Assembly (NCBI GenBank): GCA_013141505.1
Contig: JABFQX010000025.1
Location: 1-64,000 of the forward strand
DNA length: 64,000 bases
Direction of reading: 5' to 3'
Source of the DNA: Methyloglobulus sp.
GTDB lineage: Bacteria > Pseudomonadota > Gammaproteobacteria > Methylococcales > Methylomonadaceae
Under the pieces are notes generated by a model. The model was given only the letters and a program-made list of their open reading frames with translations. It made no database searches and was not told where the DNA came from. Shown here in pieces: positions 16,833 through 27,615 of the stretch; position 1 is the first letter of the stretch, and each line of letters opens with the position of its first letter. A program made the translations under genes and the position numbers.

Positions 16833-19800
16833 TTAAAAATCTGATTTGCGGTAACCATAAATACTTTTTGCGAAGAAATCACCTAAGTCTCCCGCGTTGC
16901 CAAGACCCGTCAAACCCTTAAATTCAATCTGGAAATAGATACCTTCTTGGGTAACACCGGTAGCAGTCGCTGCCGGATTTGCATTAAAACCGGAACTGCC
17001 GCTGAGAAGCGTACTGGTCGTAAAATGCCGACCTATAATCTTAAATCGCCAGCAACAGTTTTCTTTTTCCAGCCCCAAAAACGCATCCTGAGTTTTGTTA
17101 TACAGAAAAGAATATTGCCAGCGGCCAATGGCATACCAGTCATCGTAGACAGGCCAGCGAAAAGAAAATTCACTTTGGACAATATCTTGCCCCCTGACAA
17201 TTCGGCTATTATTCCGGTAACTTTGCAGGCTGCTTCTAGGTATATCTAAATCACTTAAAATCTGGGCATCGCTTTTTGCCAGCTCAGCATCCAACGCATC
17301 CCTGATCAAGTTGCTTTTCCGGTAGGTAAATCCCGCATTCAAAAGCTCACCCGGATTATTGACAAAATGAAGCATGGCATTGCCTCTCAATATGTCATTG
17401 CTATCAGGATCCCACTGGATTGCCGTATCTACGGCAAAATGCTCATTGAATTGCCCGCCTAATTCAGCTACTAACGGTGATAAAGTGTTAGTTTGCACAG
17501 TGTTTTCCAGAAAATATTTTCCTACCCTTATCACCGGTGCGGTCACTTCCCGGTTTTGAAAATAAAAAATCTGACCTATATTGAACTTTAACCGTTCCAA
17601 ACCGCTTGCTGAATCAATCACTTTTGACGTGATTGCCGCAGTGATTTGGTTAGCGTCCTGAATCCTGTCAGTTCCGTTGAAGCGATTTTCCCTGAACAGG
17701 CTGTTGTACGAAAAATCATATAAGGACGTATCAAATATAGGGATGTCTTTCTGGTTAACCCTGGGAACGTACAAGTAAAAAAGCCGAGGCTCCAAGGTAT
17801 GTAAGTATGAACCGCCGGCAAACTTGAGGTCTTTTTCAAAAAACAAGCCGGTGTCTAAAGACGCAATTGGCAATGTCCGGCTGATATTGGTATCAGAAGA
17901 AAACGTTGCCGGCTTATCCAGGAGGTATTGGGTATGTTGCAAGGATACCTTGGGAGTTGCATAAGCACTGTCAGTCTTTATCGGAAAGCTAACCGATGGC
18001 CTAACATTAAAACGATGGGCATCCGGTAAAAAACTGTCGTCATGTTGAAAATACACGTATTCACTGTCCAGAGCAGTAGCAACGGGCAGCGAATCAAACT
18101 CGTGTTTCCAATTAAAATTAATTTGCGGTAAACGCCGATAGGGTTTTAATCTACCCGTCAGCGTTGGATCCACGGTCTGGTAACTTTCGACACGCCCGAT
18201 AAGAGACCAATCACTGTCGATATAAAAAACATCGGCCGTACTTCTTATTTGGCTGAATGTGGGAAAACTTAGAGCATTACCAAGTTCAGAAAAATAATAT
18301 TTGTCAGAAACAACATTTAAATCAAGGTTTGCACTGATATTTTGGGTAAAGCGGGTATTATTTTTGATCGATGCCAAGTACCTTTTTTGGGTTGTCAGCG
18401 GATCAGTTGGCGAGTACAGCGAATCGTTAGGCATAAACTCTCCGCTGACCTGACCTTTAGACATCTCGGTTAAATAACGGAAATCAGCAGCAAATAATAT
18501 CCCTCTATTAGCATAATACCGTGGCCTTATCGTGGCATCTAAATTGGGGGCAATATTCCAATAAAAAGGTGCTGATAAGCTAAAGCCGCCCTTGGTGGTA
18601 TTGCCATAAGAGGGCGCTAGAAAACCTGTATTCCTTCGGCTGTCTATGGGAAAAGATAGGTAGGGCGAATAAAATACGGGTACACCCTTAAACTCAACCC
18701 AGGCATTTTTTGCCGCGCCTTTCCCTGTTTCCTTGTTCATTTTCAAGTCACTGGCATGGACAACCCAGTCCTGATTACCCGGCTGACAACTGGTATAGGC
18801 GACATCCTTGTACCTGGATAAGGACTTGCTGTCCCTGTACACAGTATTAGCCTTGCCTCTAAGCGGCATTGTTGGGGAAATAAATAAAGTATCTCTAAGC
18901 CGGGCTTCTTCATTCGCCAGTTTAAGGGTTGCGGTGTCAGTGGCTATCGACAATTCATCTTCGCTATAAAAAACATTGCCATGCAAATCAAGCGTTTCTG
19001 AGACAGAATCATAATTTGCCGAGTTTGCCGAAGCCCGCTGATCGGCACGCTTCATATCGACATTGCCTTCGTAATGACCAATTTCATTGTCGTAAATTTC
19101 AGAGAAATTTGAGTCCACGTCCAGATCCGATTGCTCCCTCTGCTTTTTATCGGTAATGGCATACGTCTGGGTTCCCAATTGCATGGTGCAATTCGCCCAC
19201 GGATTATTTTTCAGGCGATCACGCAAAGTACCGAATGTTCGTTCATCCTTATTATCAAAAGCAGGATCGAGTAAACTCCAGCCATGCTCTTCGGTCTCGA
19301 CAGGGCCAGCTTCACCTTTTGGGTCGGTTCCCACCAAATTACAATTCCAGTTGCCATCTTTACCTTTGGTATCACAGCTCCAACCACTTTGTTTGCCATC
19401 GGGTTGCGGGAGTGTTTTAGTATCTGTCCGCAGTGGTTTAGGCAATGGCTTTTGTGATGCCGATAACACCGGCAAGGATTCCTCCTTAACAAGCGGAGCG
19501 GGTAAAGGTTGTTTTGCTACCGGCTGGCTGATATTAATTGGCGCTTTTTCAACGGGCTTTGCTTCAACAGGCTCTTCGACTGTGTCGATAGCGGCTGGCG
19601 CATCGGCTATCTTGGGCTGGACAGGGGCAACCTGTTTTACAGCGTCCGGGTTATCTCTAAGCTGATTTTGCGGATTTGGTGATGTGCTTGCTTTGGTAGT
19701 TTCACTGGGCTGAGTTGTTTTCTCAACGACAGGTGGAGACTGGCTATCCTGTAATTGCGGATCAGGCTTTGCTGATTTATCGGCACTATTTGCACTATTT

Positions 19801-19925
19801 GACGAGCCAACGCAAACCCATTCTTTGGATTTCTTGTCTTGTTGGCAATTCCAGTTTGCTTCATTAGCAAAGATTGTAGGCGCAAATAACAATAAAAAAT
19901 AAGCCAGGTACATTCGGTCGAGCAT
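16833..19925 (-). CDS. lptD: LPS assembly outer-membrane protein LptD
   Basis: The outer-membrane beta-barrel that inserts lipopolysaccharide with LptE. 1030 aa from ATG 19925 (MLDRMYLAYFLLLFAP), with a signal peptide ending FANEA. A Pro/Lys-rich linker (about 45-170) lies between two WxC...WxC motifs (WNCQQDKKSKEWVC and WSCDTKGKDGNWNC). The OstA/LptA-like N domain (LDVDSNFSEIYDNEIGHYEG) is followed by the barrel. The conserved late Cys pair is seen in ENCCWRFKIIG. The long N-terminal linker with duplicated Cys motif is atypical (E. coli LptD has 784 aa). The start codon is uncertain (TTG 19931, ATG 19925 or ATG 19913). Confidence 0.93.
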   Translation of the reverse strand: MLDRMYLAYFLLLFAPTIFANEANWNCQQDKKSKEWVCVGSSNSANSADKSAKPDPQLQDSQSPPVVEKTTQPSETTKASTSPNPQNQLRDNPDAVKQVAPVQPKIADAPAAIDTVEEPVEAKPVEKAPINISQPVAKQPLPAPLVKEESLPVLSASQKPLPKPLRTDTKTLPQPDGKQSGWSCDTKGKDGNWNCNLVGTDPKGEAGPVETEEHGWSLLDPAFDNKDERTFGTLRDRLKNNPWANCTMQLGTQTYAITDKKQREQSDLDVDSNFSEIYDNEIGHYEGNVDMKRADQRASANSANYDSVSETLDLHGNVFYSEDELSIATDTATLKLANEEARLRDTLFISPTMPLRGKANTVYRDSKSLSRYKDVAYTSCQPGNQDWVVHASDLKMNKETGKGAAKNAWVEFKGVPVFYSPYLSFPIDSRRNTGFLAPSYGNTTKGGFSLSAPFYWNIAPNLDATIRPRYYANRGILFAADFRYLTEMSKGQVSGEFMPNDSLYSPTDPLTTQKRYLASIKNNTRFTQNISANLDLNVVSDKYYFSELGNALSFPTFSQIRSTADVFYIDSDWSLIGRVESYQTVDPTLTGRLKPYRRLPQINFNWKHEFDSLPVATALDSEYVYFQHDDSFLPDAHRFNVRPSVSFPIKTDSAYATPKVSLQHTQYLLDKPATFSSDTNISRTLPIASLDTGLFFEKDLKFAGGSYLHTLEPRLFYLYVPRVNQKDIPIFDTSLYDFSYNSLFRENRFNGTDRIQDANQITAAITSKVIDSASGLERLKFNIGQIFYFQNREVTAPVIRVGKYFLENTVQTNTLSPLVAELGGQFNEHFAVDTAIQWDPDSNDILRGNAMLHFVNNPGELLNAGFTYRKSNLIRDALDAELAKSDAQILSDLDIPRSSLQSYRNNSRIVRGQDIVQSEFSFRWPVYDDWYAIGRWQYSFLYNKTQDAFLGLEKENCCWRFKIIGRHFTTSTLLSGSSGFNANPAATATGVTQEGIYFQIEFKGLTGLGNAGDLGDFFAKSIYGYRKSDF

Positions 19926-20031
19926 GGGCAAAGGAAGATTAGTAGCTTAACAGGTCAAAAATCGAATAGAATGCCAAAGGGGATTCTACCTCAAATTGAC
20001 TCAGCATTATAACTAATCTGCCCTCACCCTG

Positions 20032-21695
<1,664 letters not shown>

Positions 21696-21711
21696 GATAA
21701 ACGGCCTTCAC

Positions 21712-22755
21712 TTATTTAAAAGCGATATATTTCCGATAAGGTGAATCTTTTTGCCAAGTAAGCCCTTCCATATAATAGTGCATCAAAGCCAGATAACCGA
21801 GAAAACCCAGCGTTACCACTTTGTAAAACTCTTTACCGAATAGATGTTTAGCAATAAAGTTGACTACATCATCACCGTAGGCCTGAAGCATAAATGCCAG
21901 CAAAAATGAGATTACTGGCAATATGACAAAAATATGGAGTTTACACCGAGCAGCGCAGCGATACATAAAATTCTGCGGTTGCCGTGCATGTTTGTTGTAA
22001 TCATGGGTTACGTAAAAAATATACGCTGTCGCATCATGGACAAAACGCGGCAATAAAATCGCCATAAAGTAATACTGTTGTTGATAAAGATAACAACTAG
22101 CGATCACCAAAAAAATATTAGCCCAATAAAACCATCGGCCAAATTGCGTTTTGATGTACGTCTGGTAAAAGACCGCAACCACCAACAGCAATATACAGCT
22201 CAAAGCGGCACTGTGTTTTATCCAAATAATCTCGTTTGCTTCCAAGCTATTCCTGAGAAAAATACCAACATAAATAGTCACACCGACCAATACGCTCAAA
22301 TATAGCAACACTTTAAACACGCCATCCGGCAATTGACATATCCCCCGCGCCACCCCATATTGCTGCTTTAAGACGTGATAAATAGTCCATGTTGCCACCA
22401 GCACGTACATTAATTTAAACGGCAACAACATATTGCCCAACACATAAGCAACCCCAATTGCCATTGTCATAAAGATGACGTTACGCTTGTAATGTTTGAG
22501 ATAATCAGGATTACTCACCAACAAAATATTGCTGGCAAAAATATGCGGAGTGCCAAATAAAACTTGGAACAAAACAAAATGATGCGGGTTGGTAGGCAAT
22601 TTTTGCTGCAAGTAATCCTGCCAAAACCAATGGTCAACGAATTGCAACAACAAACAAGCAGGTATTATGCCGTACAAACCCAACAATAGCCGAAAGCTAA
22701 CAGTCAGTTTTTGTTCACAAAAGGCTTCGTGAATAGAAACAGATGACGCGGACAT
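21712..22755 (-). CDS. Polytopic membrane protein of unknown function, His-rich
   Basis: 347 aa with about nine to ten hydrophobic segments. I do not recognise a named family. Clustered polar residues near membrane edges may bind metal: NPHHFVLFQ, GTPHIFASN, YHVLKQQYGVARG, LPRFVHDATAYIFYVTHDYN and MHYYMEGLTWQKDSPYRKYI. The several conserved-looking His pairs recall membrane di-iron or desaturase-like proteins, but spacing does not match the standard HX3H boxes. Convergent with murU, 16 bp apart; no operon partner. Confidence 0.6.
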   Translation of the reverse strand: MSASSVSIHEAFCEQKLTVSFRLLLGLYGIIPACLLLQFVDHWFWQDYLQQKLPTNPHHFVLFQVLFGTPHIFASNILLVSNPDYLKHYKRNVIFMTMAIGVAYVLGNMLLPFKLMYVLVATWTIYHVLKQQYGVARGICQLPDGVFKVLLYLSVLVGVTIYVGIFLRNSLEANEIIWIKHSAALSCILLLVVAVFYQTYIKTQFGRWFYWANIFLVIASCYLYQQQYYFMAILLPRFVHDATAYIFYVTHDYNKHARQPQNFMYRCAARCKLHIFVILPVISFLLAFMLQAYGDDVVNFIAKHLFGKEFYKVVTLGFLGYLALMHYYMEGLTWQKDSPYRKYIAFK

Positions 22756-22868
22756 GATGCATTCTCTTGTAATAGTTTTAATATGAGAAGGCTATAATTT
22801 AAACCAAAAAATATTAACTTTTCAAGCTACTTTTACGTATTTTTTGCACCTTTTTGAAACCAGCAACA

Positions 22869-23300
22869 ATGAAATTTAAACTGCACCCACAACTCAAGCA
22901 AGACTGCATAGCCATTGGCCGATTTGAACTCTGTCACTTGCTGATGATAAACGACAGCCAGTTTCCCTGGTTTGTTTTGGTACCAGAAATAAACGGCATT
23001 ACCGAGATATTTCAGCTCAATAAACCACAACAATCTCTGTTGATAGAAGAATCTAGCACACTTGCAGATACGTTAAATACGCTTTACAACGCTGACAAAA
23101 TCAATATTGCCGCTATCGGCAACCTTGTCCCGCAGTTGCACATCCATCATGTAGTTCGTTATCGCACTGATAAGGTTTGGCCTGCGCCAATTTGGGGAAA
23201 ACTTCCCGCAATCGCTTATTTAGAGCAAGAACTGTCTGATACGCTAGGTTCAATTACCCATGCGCTACAGTTGAAATCCATGAGTTTTAGTACGTCATAA
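22869..23300 (+). CDS. HIT-domain family hydrolase
   Basis: About 143 aa from ATG 22869 (MKFKLHPQL). The histidine-triad motif is read as PQLHIHHVVRYRTD (HxHxH core). The N-terminal LLMINDSQFPWFVLVPE and the C-terminal VWPAPIWG match the small diadenosine-tetraphosphate-type HIT proteins of gammaproteobacteria. It probably hydrolyses nucleotide conjugates; the substrate is not shown. A single gene, divergent from the membrane protein gene. Confidence 0.82.
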   Translation: MKFKLHPQLKQDCIAIGRFELCHLLMINDSQFPWFVLVPEINGITEIFQLNKPQQSLLIEESSTLADTLNTLYNADKINIAAIGNLVPQLHIHHVVRYRTDKVWPAPIWGKLPAIAYLEQELSDTLGSITHALQLKSMSFSTS

Positions 23301-23348
23301 GATGACAAAGCGAACCTTCTGCGCTTGTAAAAATGCCAGCGCAACAGA

Positions 23349-23675
23349 CTAATTTTTTTCGATTAGCTTCCTAATGCCAGCCGGCATTTCCAATTTGGTC
23401 TTGTCCCAGCCTTCCAATTCCAATATTTCATCAAGACAATCTTCCATTAGCTGATGGGCTTGTTTAGTAACCTCGGCAATACGTTTATGCACGAGTATTT
23501 GCACAGCGTTTTCGGCGGGTGTCTCGTTTTTCATGCAGTTTTTTTCATACTCGAACAATTTACGCAAATTGGTAATTTGCATACTGACATGAACGGGGCA
23601 AGCACAATTATACAAGACTGCTTGATCATTAATAATTGCCAGTTGAAGGGATGTAAATTTATTGTCAAGATTCAT
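23349..23675 (-). CDS. Small orphan protein, 108 aa
   Basis: No recognised family. GAGGAG stands 6 bases before the ATG, so translation is likely. The protein is soluble, with a Cys-containing segment LYNCACPVHVSM (about 37-48) and a helical C-terminal half rich in Glu/Leu (VTKQAHQLMEDCLDEILELEGW). The ending LEMPAGIRKLIEKN suggests a compact helical domain. It is alone between the HIT gene and waaA. Confidence 0.5.
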   Translation of the reverse strand: MNLDNKFTSLQLAIINDQAVLYNCACPVHVSMQITNLRKLFEYEKNCMKNETPAENAVQILVHKRIAEVTKQAHQLMEDCLDEILELEGWDKTKLEMPAGIRKLIEKN

Positions 23676-23842
23676 GCTTTGCTCCTCATATTATTATTTT
23701 TAATAGTTATAGTTATTTATGGGTTATCAACAATTAGTCCTGCATAACAATTTATTGAGCTATTAATTATAACCTTAATGTTCCGGGCATTTATCAACCA
23801 ATTCCAGGATTTTTTGGCTTTTCAAAAAATGCATCAGTCGCC

Positions 23843-25114
23843 TTATTTTTTCTGGCTTAGCTCTTCGCCAAGCATTTCGGCAACTTTTGCAATGGCTCCA
23901 CGATTTTTTTCCACGAATGCCTTGCCATTGGCAATCAACAGTTTTCGCTTGGACATATCTGAATATAATGATTGAACAGCCTGAACGATAGCGTCTTTAT
24001 CCTGGCATTGCAAGGCAGCATTGTGTTCTACAATTTTTTTGGCTATCTCTTTGAAATTCTGCATATAAGGCCCGAATAAGATGGGTACGCCCAGTGCAGC
24101 CGGCTCTAACAAATTATGACCACCAACTGGCACTAAGCTCCCCCCCACAAAAGCCACATCTGCCCCAGCATAAAGCATCTTTAACTCACCTAGCGTATCA
24201 GCAAGATAAATATCGGTAACCCAAGCACAATGTTTTTTTGATGTGCGCGTGACGACTTTTAAATCATTCTGCCCACATAATGCAGCCACTTCAGCAAAGC
24301 GTTCAGGATGCCTAGGTACGACGAGTAATAAAAGCTCAGGAATTACTACCTTTAGTGAGGCGTACACCTCTAAAAGTATTTGCTCTTCGCCATGATGGGT
24401 ACTAGCCGCCAGCCAGACAAACCGGTCATTAAACTCGTTTTTTTTAAGCTGCTTGCCCTCGACTATGGTTTCTTCAGCTATATCCATATCGAATTTCATG
24501 TTGCCGAAAGTACTGACTTGGCTCGGCTTTGCACCAATAGTAACAAATCGTTCGGCATCTTCCTGGGTTTGGGCGGCAATCTGTTTTATCCTAGCTAAAC
24601 CGGGCTGGATCAATGAAGGTAGCTTTTGATAACCGCGTGCCGATTTTTCTGATAGGCGGGCATTGATAAGATAGCAAGGAATATTGTTTTCGCCACAGTA
24701 ATGAAGCAAATTCGGCCATAGCTCTGTTTCCATTACCACTGCAAGTACAGGCTTGAAACACGCCAGAAACCGCTTTACGATACCAGGAATATCATAGGGC
24801 AAATACACATGTTCAACCGTTTGCCCCAATACCGCACGAACACGTGAAGAACCAGTTGGCGTAGTAGTGGTCACCAGAATTTTTGTTTGCGGAAACTGTT
24901 TTTGCAAGCATTTGACCAACGGAAAAACGGCTTCTGCTTCCCCCACCGAGACAGCATGAAACCAGATGACATCTTGCGGCATCTGCTTATTATAATAAGC
25001 AAAACGCTCACGCCAGCGCTGACGATAATCCGATGCTTTGATGCTTCGCCAAAGTAAGCGAACGAGGATAAAGGGAACAAGCAGGCTGAAAAGTACCGAA
25101 TAAAAAATTCTCAC
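23843..25114 (-). CDS. waaA: Kdo transferase (lipid A core)
   Basis: A membrane-associated glycosyltransferase adding 3-deoxy-D-manno-octulosonic acid to lipid IVA. The 423-aa protein has an N-terminal anchor (FYSVLFSLLVPFILVRLLW), the acceptor-side motif IWFHAVSVGEAEAV-like sequence, and PVLAVVMETELWPNLLHYC. The C-terminal CMP-Kdo site includes VGGSLVPVGGHNLLEPAALGVP. The start is GTG at 25114. Confidence 0.93.
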   Translation of the reverse strand: MRIFYSVLFSLLVPFILVRLLWRSIKASDYRQRWRERFAYYNKQMPQDVIWFHAVSVGEAEAVFPLVKCLQKQFPQTKILVTTTTPTGSSRVRAVLGQTVEHVYLPYDIPGIVKRFLACFKPVLAVVMETELWPNLLHYCGENNIPCYLINARLSEKSARGYQKLPSLIQPGLARIKQIAAQTQEDAERFVTIGAKPSQVSTFGNMKFDMDIAEETIVEGKQLKKNEFNDRFVWLAASTHHGEEQILLEVYASLKVVIPELLLLVVPRHPERFAEVAALCGQNDLKVVTRTSKKHCAWVTDIYLADTLGELKMLYAGADVAFVGGSLVPVGGHNLLEPAALGVPILFGPYMQNFKEIAKKIVEHNAALQCQDKDAIVQAVQSLYSDMSKRKLLIANGKAFVEKNRGAIAKVAEMLGEELSQKK

Positions 25115-25145
25115 CGGACTTTTATTGGCTCAGGGACAGAAAACA

Positions 25146-25174
25146 GAAATCCAGCCCAAATTGGACTGGATTTC
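25146..25174 (-). terminator. Terminator after rplI
   Basis: The arms GAAATCCAG and CTGGATTTC form a perfect 9-bp stem with further inner pairing. On the minus strand it is followed by TGTTTTCTGT. It sits 14 bp after the rplI stop codon. Confidence 0.75.
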
Positions 25175-25187
25175 ATTGTTGTTGCTT

Positions 25188-25637
25188 TTACGCTTCGAGA
25201 GCAATCTTGATTGACATCGTTACGGTGACATCAGAATGTAAATTGACATCAACATCGTAGTCGCCAAGGTGTCTTATTGTGCCGTGAGGTAAACGGATTT
25301 GCTGTTTTTCAACAACGCCGCCAGCCTGATTAATGGCTTCAGCAATATTATGTGTGCCTACTGAACCGAACAATCTGCCTTCGTCACCCGCTTTATGAGT
25401 GATAACAATTGCTAGCTTGCTGAGCTTATCGGCAACTGATTGTGCAGCACTCAACTTATCAGCGGCAGCTTTTTCAAGATCAGCCCGTCGCGCTTCAAAC
25501 TCGGCGATTTTTTTCGCAGTCGCAGGAACGGCTTTACCTTGTGGAACAAGATAGTTTCTACCGTATCCGTTTTTAATGTTTACCTTATCACCCAGGTTAC
25601 CCAGGTTTACTATCTTTTCAAGAAGAATGACTTCCAT
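25188..25637 (-). CDS. rplI: 50S ribosomal protein L9
   Basis: 149 aa. N-terminal [19 protein letters not shown] and [13 protein letters not shown] match the L9 RNA-binding domain; a long connecting helix (about 45-75) and the C-domain [14 protein letters not shown] follow. GAGAGGTG lies upstream of the ATG. It is the last gene of the rpsF operon, separated from rpsR by the DUF2232 gene. Confidence 0.97.
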   Translation of the reverse strand: MEVILLEKIVNLGNLGDKVNIKNGYGRNYLVPQGKAVPATAKKIAEFEARRADLEKAAADKLSAAQSVADKLSKLAIVITHKAGDEGRLFGSVGTHNIAEAINQAGGVVEKQQIRLPHGTIRHLGDYDVDVNLHSDVTVTMSIKIALEA

Positions 25638-25684
25638 ACAAATTCACCTCTCGGCTGTTAACCGACTATTTTGCCCTCAGGCTT

Positions 25685-26572
25685 TCAAGATTGATTTAAA
25701 GTTTTTTTACGTATATCCAACCACGTATCGCTAAAACCAACTAGCGCAACAGGCAATAAGGTATACGGTATAACAAATAAAGTTATGTAAAACATCGGCA
25801 CCGCAAACTGGCTTATTTTCGTGTTAGCGAAGACGGTATGTAAAACGGCAGTGCCTATAAAGGTATAAAGTACCAGCAGTAAAATAGACGTGTTCCAAGC
25901 TATTTGAGACAAGGCTCCCGAACTGACCATAGCAATACCAATTATTGCAAGGCAAATCATCGCCAATCTAGGCTCAACCCTCAAGCCTAAGAACTCCTGC
26001 TTGAAGCCGCCCGGATTGTACAGCAAAGATTGCCACCAACGTCCCAGAAATAAGCCCAAGCACATACCAAATACTGCTCCGGCAGCAGCAATACCGGTCA
26101 TATAAGGTGCCAACACATCAATGGTTTGCTGTATCTTTTCTGTGGGCACATTGGGTGGCACCATTTTGGGCATGACTTGTTTCCACATTGACGCAGGATC
26201 GGTGTTGTACAGGTAGTAAGCAACAATGCCTACAATGCCTATCAAAACCGCGATCTCGACCGCCAGGGAAATGTGCCGCCCTTCCCGTAGGACAATGGCT
26301 ATCAACCATATCGGCAACCACAAAAACAGCACATAAACTACAATGAACTGGTAACTGATCTGAGTTAATGCCGCCAATATTCCGGCAGCAACACTGGAAC
26401 AAACCAGGACAAGCAGCCCTTCAGAAGCGCCCCGTCTAAGCGTTACCAGCGCTACCGCCGCCGAACTGACCAAACTGAGTGGTGCCAACAGCAGGGACAT
26501 CATTGCTAAAGTAGAGGCAACAAGAATTGCCTGTAACCTACCGCGCATGATGTACTCTGCCAGCCACTTCAT
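25685..26572 (-). CDS. DUF2232 (YybS-like) membrane protein in ribosomal operon
   Basis: 295 aa with about eight hydrophobic segments, matching the YybS/DUF2232 type: MRGRLQAILVASTLAMMSLL, LVTLRRGASEGLLVLV, GALSQIAWNTSILLLVLYT and FYITLFVIPYTLLP. The function is not known. It resembles S-component-like transporter folds. It lies between rpsR (12 bp) and rplI (47 bp) on the same strand, so it is co-transcribed with ribosomal genes; similar linkage is seen in other gammaproteobacteria and in Bacillus near rplI. Confidence 0.78.
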   Translation of the reverse strand: MKWLAEYIMRGRLQAILVASTLAMMSLLLAPLSLVSSAAVALVTLRRGASEGLLVLVCSSVAAGILAALTQISYQFIVVYVLFLWLPIWLIAIVLREGRHISLAVEIAVLIGIVGIVAYYLYNTDPASMWKQVMPKMVPPNVPTEKIQQTIDVLAPYMTGIAAAGAVFGMCLGLFLGRWWQSLLYNPGGFKQEFLGLRVEPRLAMICLAIIGIAMVSSGALSQIAWNTSILLLVLYTFIGTAVLHTVFANTKISQFAVPMFYITLFVIPYTLLPVALVGFSDTWLDIRKKTLNQS

Positions 26573-26584
26573 CGGTTTGCTACC

Positions 26585-26809
26585 TTACTTGTGTGAATCG
26601 CAGTAAGGCAGCAACGCAACCATACGTGCGCGCTTTATCGCTACGCACAATTGCCTTTGGTTTTTAGCGCTGGTACCAGTAATGCGGCTAGGCATGATCT
26701 TGCCGGTTTCAGTAATATAATCTTTCAGCAAATCAAGGTCTTTGTAGTCAATTTCTATTCCACCTTCACCGAAACTGCTGATTTTTTTACGTCTAATGTT
26801 ACGTGCCAT
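26585..26809 (-). CDS. rpsR: 30S ribosomal protein S18
   Basis: 74 aa. It shows the S18 signatures [18 protein letters not shown] and [23 protein letters not shown]. Binds 16S rRNA with S6. It follows rpsF by 27 bp. Confidence 0.97.
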   Translation of the reverse strand: MARNIRRKKISSFGEGGIEIDYKDLDLLKDYITETGKIMPSRITGTSAKNQRQLCVAIKRARMVALLPYCDSHK

Positions 26810-26836
26810 AATAGTTTCTTTATCCTTGTATATGCG

Positions 26837-27322
26837 TTATTCGGGAGCAACTTCGTCGTCTTCTAAGTCATCAATGGATATATTGTCCAAATCAATCTCT
26901 TCATCGACAGTATCATCAGAAGTTGCTGCCAGAGCTGCTGCCGCTTCCGCTTCTTTAGCCAATAGGCCTTTAGCACGCGCTTCTGCTGCCTTATTCTCTT
27001 CTGCCGTAGCAATGGAAATAGCTGAAACACCGGTAATCGCAGTTTTTTGCAGTAGGGTCATGCTGCGTAAAATCGCATCATTGAAACGAAAACCGCTTTC
27101 CAGCTCAACCAGAGTGGCTTGGTCGCATTCGATGTTCATTAAAACGTAATGTGCTTTATGGATCTTTTTGATGGGATAAGCCAAGTGCCTACGACCCCAA
27201 TCTTCTAGGCGGTGGATAGTGCCGGATGTTGCTTCGATAATCGCTTTGTAACGATCGATCATCGCCGGAACCTGTGCACTCTGATCCGGATGTACTAAAA
27301 AAACAATTTCGTAATGTCGCAT
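26837..27322 (-). CDS. rpsF: 30S ribosomal protein S6 with acidic tail
   Basis: 161 aa. Residues 1-95 are the S6 fold ([54 protein letters not shown]). The remaining 65 residues are an Ala/Glu-rich helix and a strongly acidic end ([20 protein letters not shown]). E. coli S6 also ends in Glu residues, but this tail is longer. AAGGA stands 5 bases before the ATG. Confidence 0.95.
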   Translation of the reverse strand: MRHYEIVFLVHPDQSAQVPAMIDRYKAIIEATSGTIHRLEDWGRRHLAYPIKKIHKAHYVLMNIECDQATLVELESGFRFNDAILRSMTLLQKTAITGVSAISIATAEENKAAEARAKGLLAKEAEAAAALAATSDDTVDEEIDLDNISIDDLEDDEVAPE

Positions 27323-27615
27323 AGTTTTCCTTACGGTTGAGGCCTCTCACCCTTATTCACGCAGTGAATGAAGATGATGAAGCAAGGCAGCACACTAAAG
27401 TGCCAATAAAACCCAGTATTTTAGCCTTTATTGTTTGTTTTGAAAAGGATTCATATGTGTATCGTGCCTATCAAAGGTATTGGGGTGTAATCACACGCGA
27501 TTTCTACAGGCTATTTACTAAAAAATAAATTCCACATCACCTGAATACTGACTCACAGCCCGCACTATTAAGAAAATAGGCCATAATAGTTTGTACACCA
27601 CTTTGAAAGAACTGC

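Noticed and set aside
27337-27528. 63-codon plus-strand ORF upstream of recC
   Set aside because: No family and no ribosome-binding site; it lies in the rpsF promoter region.
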